DNA of 64,000 nt, taken from Maribellus luteus (GTDB lineage: Bacteria > Bacteroidota > Bacteroidia > Bacteroidales > Prolixibacteraceae). A program made the position numbers and the translations under genes. This document shows, piece by piece, positions 61,622 to 64,000 of this stretch (position 1 is its first letter; every line of letters starts with the position of its first letter). Where the stretch lies: NCBI RefSeq assembly GCF_003576475.1, contig NZ_QWGR01000003.1, positions 496,001 to 560,000 on the forward strand, read 5' to 3'. The notes beneath the pieces are model-generated. The model had not been told where the DNA came from. It searched no databases and worked only from the letters and a program-made list of their open reading frames with translations.

Positions 61622-62563
61622 ATGATTAAAAAGAATTTAGCTATCGGAATTGACGTAGGAGGAAGCCATGTTAGTTGTGCTGCCTTCAATTTGAATGAAA
61701 AGAAATATCTGCCGGGAACCTTTGCAGAGAGCGAACTGGATAATCATGGTCCGGCGGATGAGATTATTGCTGTGTGGAGCAAAACGATTGCTTGTTCCAT
61801 CGAAGCTGTTGGTTTGGAAAACCTGTCTGGAATTGGATTTGCCATGCCTGGCCCTTTCAACTATGAAAAAGGAATTCCGCTATTTACCGGAGAAAATAAT
61901 AAGTACGAAAACATTTATGGGATTGATGTTCCGGCAGCATTGCGAAAGTCGTTGAATCTTCCGGGCGACTTCCCGATCCGCTTCATCAATGATGCAACAG
62001 CATTTGCCATTGGCGAAGATTGGGCCGGGAAAGCTCAAGGCAGCAAGCGGTCGTTATCGATTACGCTGGGAACCGGCTTTGGCTCGGCTTTTCTGAAGGA
62101 CAATCTTCCGGTTACTTCGGGCGATGATGTTCCGGAGCAAGGCTGTATTTGGCACCTTCCTTTTAAAGACGGAATAGCTGATGATTACTTTTCAACCCGG
62201 GGATTGGTTGGCCGCTATCAGCAAAAAACAGGGAAATCGGTCAAAGGTGTTAAAGAGATTGCCATAAGCGCACCAACAGAAGAAGTTGCTCGTGAGCTTT
62301 TTAACGATTTTGGATCGCAACTGGTGAATTTGTTGCAGCCCTGGTTAGAGCGTTTTCAGGTGGAAGTTTTGGTTATTGGAGGAAATATTGCCAATGCTTA
62401 TGATTGGTTTCAGCCAGCTTTAACGGCAGCCTTAAAAGATAACAACTGTGCAGTGCGTGTAGAAATATCAAGCCTGAAGGAAACGGCTGCCATTATCGGT
62501 AGCGCTGTTTTGGCTGACCATTCTTTTTACGCGCGGGTAGAACCTTTATTGGCTGAAATGTAA
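61622..62563 (+). CDS. ROK-family sugar kinase-like protein
   Basis: A 313-residue actin-fold protein. Phosphate-1 loop 'IGIDVGGSHVS' (8-18), 'FINDATAFAIGEDWAG' with the catalytic-type Asp, phosphate-2 'ITLGTGFGSAFL' and the adenosine loop 'VLVIGGNIANA'. The zinc-binding CxCGxxGC segment typical of bacterial ROK kinases is missing; the region reads 'EQGCIWHLPFKDG'. It may still phosphorylate a hexose or GlcNAc/ManNAc released by the locus. It lies 41 nt after the GntR gene and 22 nt before the MFS gene. Confidence 0.85.
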   Translation: MIKKNLAIGIDVGGSHVSCAAFNLNEKKYLPGTFAESELDNHGPADEIIAVWSKTIACSIEAVGLENLSGIGFAMPGPFNYEKGIPLFTGENNKYENIYGIDVPAALRKSLNLPGDFPIRFINDATAFAIGEDWAGKAQGSKRSLSITLGTGFGSAFLKDNLPVTSGDDVPEQGCIWHLPFKDGIADDYFSTRGLVGRYQQKTGKSVKGVKEIAISAPTEEVARELFNDFGSQLVNLLQPWLERFQVEVLVIGGNIANAYDWFQPALTAALKDNNCAVRVEISSLKETAAIIGSAVLADHSFYARVEPLLAEM

Positions 62564-62585
62564 TCCGAATCTAAACCAACTAAAT

Positions 62586-63740
62586 ATGACAAAATCAAAA
62601 ATTTCCTTGAAACTAGTGGCTCCAGTCCTGATGAGCTTTTTCGTTATGAGCTTTTGCGATCTTGTAGGGATTGGTGTTGATCGTGTAAAACTGGAATTTG
62701 GCTTGTCCAACACCATGGCTCAATTAATTCCGTTAGCCGTTTTCTTCTGGTTTTTCGTCCTGTCTGTTCCCGTTGGAATTTTGCAGGATCGGATTGGAAA
62801 GCGAAATGTGCTAAACCTGGGAATGGCCGTGACTGCCGTTGGGCTTCTCGTTCCTTTTTTCTTTTATTCCTTCGGAATGGTTTTGTTTGGCTTTGCCCTA
62901 CTGGGAATTGGAAACACCATTGTCCAGGTTTCAGCTAACCCATTGCTGGTAGATGTGGTGCCGGATCAAAAGCGATCAAGCTTTCTGAGTTTCTCTCAAT
63001 TTGTCAAGTCCATCGGATCAATGTTGGCCGCTCCGTTAGCAGGTTGGCTGGCCTTGGTTTATGGCGACTGGAAGCTTTTATTTGCAGTATTCGGAGTGGT
63101 GTCTATTTTGGCTATTTTGTGGTTGGGTCTAACACCCGTTGAGGAAAGCCGAAACATGGAGAACCGGGCAACCTTTGCTTCTTCATTTAAGTTGTTGGGA
63201 AATGGATTTATTGCCCTGATGGTGCTCTGTATCTTCTTGGTTGTGGGGATTGATGTTGGAGTAAATGCGGTTTCCGGACAGTTTCTATTGCACAAATTTT
63301 CGTCGGCACAAACCTTGGCTGAGTCAGGGCGCAGTTTCTATTTCTTTGGAAAGTTACTTGGCACCTTGGGAGGAGCTATTTTGTTGGCGAAATGGTCTTC
63401 GCGAAAGTTCTTTATCGGTTCATCTATAGCCGGCGTTCTTTCTTTGTTAGCTTTAATTTTTGCACCTACCGAGACACTGGCTTTGGTTGTTATTTTCATC
63501 GTAGGCTTAGGAATTGCCAATATTTTTCCACTCATTTTTTCACTTACAGTAGAGCGTTATCCTACCCGAACCAATGAAATTTCAGGCTTAATGATTATGG
63601 CCATCGTTGGAGGGGCTATTCTGCCTCCGGTAATGGGATGGGTGGCCGATGCCTTCAATATTACCGCAAGCTTTGTGGTCTTACTCGCAGCAATTGTTTT
63701 CATCTTAATCGTATCAATTTATGGCTTTCAGAAAAAATAA
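62586..63740 (+). CDS. sugar MFS transporter (FucP-like)
   Basis: A 384-residue major-facilitator protein with 12 predicted spans. 'FVMSFCDLVGIGVDRVKLEF' in the first helices, 'VPVGILQDRIGKRNVLNLGM' (the loop 2-3 signature) and 'GIGNTIVQVSANPLLVDVVP' match the FucP/sugar-permease branch common in Bacteroidota. It would carry a monosaccharide such as mannose or GlcNAc across the inner membrane. The following GH92 gene starts inside its 3' end (20 nt overlap), so the genes are translationally coupled. Confidence 0.88.
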   Translation: MTKSKISLKLVAPVLMSFFVMSFCDLVGIGVDRVKLEFGLSNTMAQLIPLAVFFWFFVLSVPVGILQDRIGKRNVLNLGMAVTAVGLLVPFFFYSFGMVLFGFALLGIGNTIVQVSANPLLVDVVPDQKRSSFLSFSQFVKSIGSMLAAPLAGWLALVYGDWKLLFAVFGVVSILAILWLGLTPVEESRNMENRATFASSFKLLGNGFIALMVLCIFLVVGIDVGVNAVSGQFLLHKFSSAQTLAESGRSFYFFGKLLGTLGGAILLAKWSSRKFFIGSSIAGVLSLLALIFAPTETLALVVIFIVGLGIANIFPLIFSLTVERYPTRTNEISGLMIMAIVGGAILPPVMGWVADAFNITASFVVLLAAIVFILIVSIYGFQKK

Positions 63741-64000
63741 AAAAAGGTTGCAGTGGTTGGCAGCAGGCGTATTTGCACTGCTGGTAGCATGCAGTCCAAA
63801 GGGCAATCCAACAGCTTATGACGCCTTACAGTATGTCGATCCTCAAATCGGTTCGGTGCACGGACGTTGGTTTTTTTACACGCCGGCAGCCTTGCCTTTT
63901 GGGATGGCCAAGTTGGCTCCGCACACCAATGCTTATGAGGGCGAAGGAAGTTGGTCTCCTCAAGGATATGATGATCGGCATCGTTCCATCGAAGGTTTTG
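63721..64000 (+). CDS. GH92 alpha-mannosidase, N-terminal part (cut by window end)
   Basis: The first 93 codons of a lipoprotein (signal ending LLVAC, Cys24). After it comes 'YVDPQIGSVHGRWFF', 'ALPFGMAKLAPHTNAYEGEG' and 'GYDDRHRSIEGF', matching the start of GH92 calcium-dependent exo-alpha-mannosidases ('NPFIGT..HG..FPGA..PFGM..LSPDT', then 'GY......I.GF'). The start overlaps the MFS stop by 20 nt in another frame. Trimming of alpha-mannose from high-mannose N-glycans fits the upstream GH18 and SusCD genes. The catalytic residues are beyond the window. Confidence 0.85.
   Translation, partial: MAFRKNKKRLQWLAAGVFALLVACSPKGNPTAYDALQYVDPQIGSVHGRWFFYTPAALPFGMAKLAPHTNAYEGEGSWSPQGYDDRHRSIEGF

Noticed and set aside
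1-64000. tRNA or rRNA genes, CRISPR arrays, intact insertion sequences, prophage genes
   Set aside because: Reading the intergenic regions showed no tRNA-like arms, no regularly spaced repeats, and no transposase, integrase or phage genes.

Overview
The window looks like chromosomal DNA of a Bacteroidota bacterium, most plausibly from the Marinilabiliales (Prolixibacteraceae-like; family placement is inference). The signs are a SusC/SusD pair with a FecI/FecR sigma/anti-sigma pair, a type IX secretion C-terminal domain, many Bacteroidota-only lipoproteins and DUF proteins, and promoters of the TTTG/TAnnTTTG type. I saw no rRNA, tRNA, CRISPR array or intact insertion sequence.

Layout. (1) 1-6733, plus strand: a tightly packed operon whose start lies outside the window. 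It encodes a PqqD-like protein (C-terminus only), an ATP-grasp ligase, a LysA-like PLP decarboxylase homologue, a urea-transporter/M23-peptidase fusion, a beta-barrel protein and a TPR protein. A T9SS cargo protein follows. (2) 7636-13316, minus strand: an envelope-stress cluster with a DUF4405 membrane protein, ECF sigma factor, zinc-finger anti-sigma, two Spy/CpxP-like proteins, two DUF2202 ferritin-like proteins and a membrane acyltransferase. (3) 13380-19321: PPDK/PEPS regulator, penicillin-acylase-like hydrolase, DUF2147 protein, radical SAM protein and a coiled-coil membrane protein. (4) 19501-25064: two convergent paralogous TonB receptors with a CxxC in the plug, a His-rich small protein, and a MITE-like element between the receptors. 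(5) 25149-32429: DUF3859 protein, small hypothetical, Big_5 lipoprotein, RNase R, TetR regulator, a non-coding stretch rich in hairpins, and a secreted protein.

(6) 32818-48462 is the most unusual part: a seven-gene plus-strand operon combining ABC and RND efflux parts. It encodes an ABC ATPase, an ABC permease fused to a degenerate M1-peptidase-like region and a golvesin-like domain, TolC, a membrane-fusion lipoprotein, an RND pump, a 1574-residue protein joining a complete RND pump to extra membrane segments and a complete ABC ATPase, and a small ABC permease. The second ABC transporter therefore has its ATPase covalently attached to an RND pump.

(7) 48616-50809: U32 protease-family protein and an outer-membrane barrel. 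(8) 51139-64000: a polysaccharide-utilisation locus that reads as an N-glycan (high-mannose) system: ECF sigma, FecR, SusC with STN domain, SusD, GH18 endoglycosidase, DUF1735/LamG lipoprotein, GntR regulator with a perfect palindromic operator candidate, ROK-family protein, sugar MFS transporter, and the start of a GH92 alpha-mannosidase cut by the window edge. In this model SusCD and the surface GH18 release and import glycans, GH92 trims mannose, and the MFS and ROK proteins handle monosaccharides.
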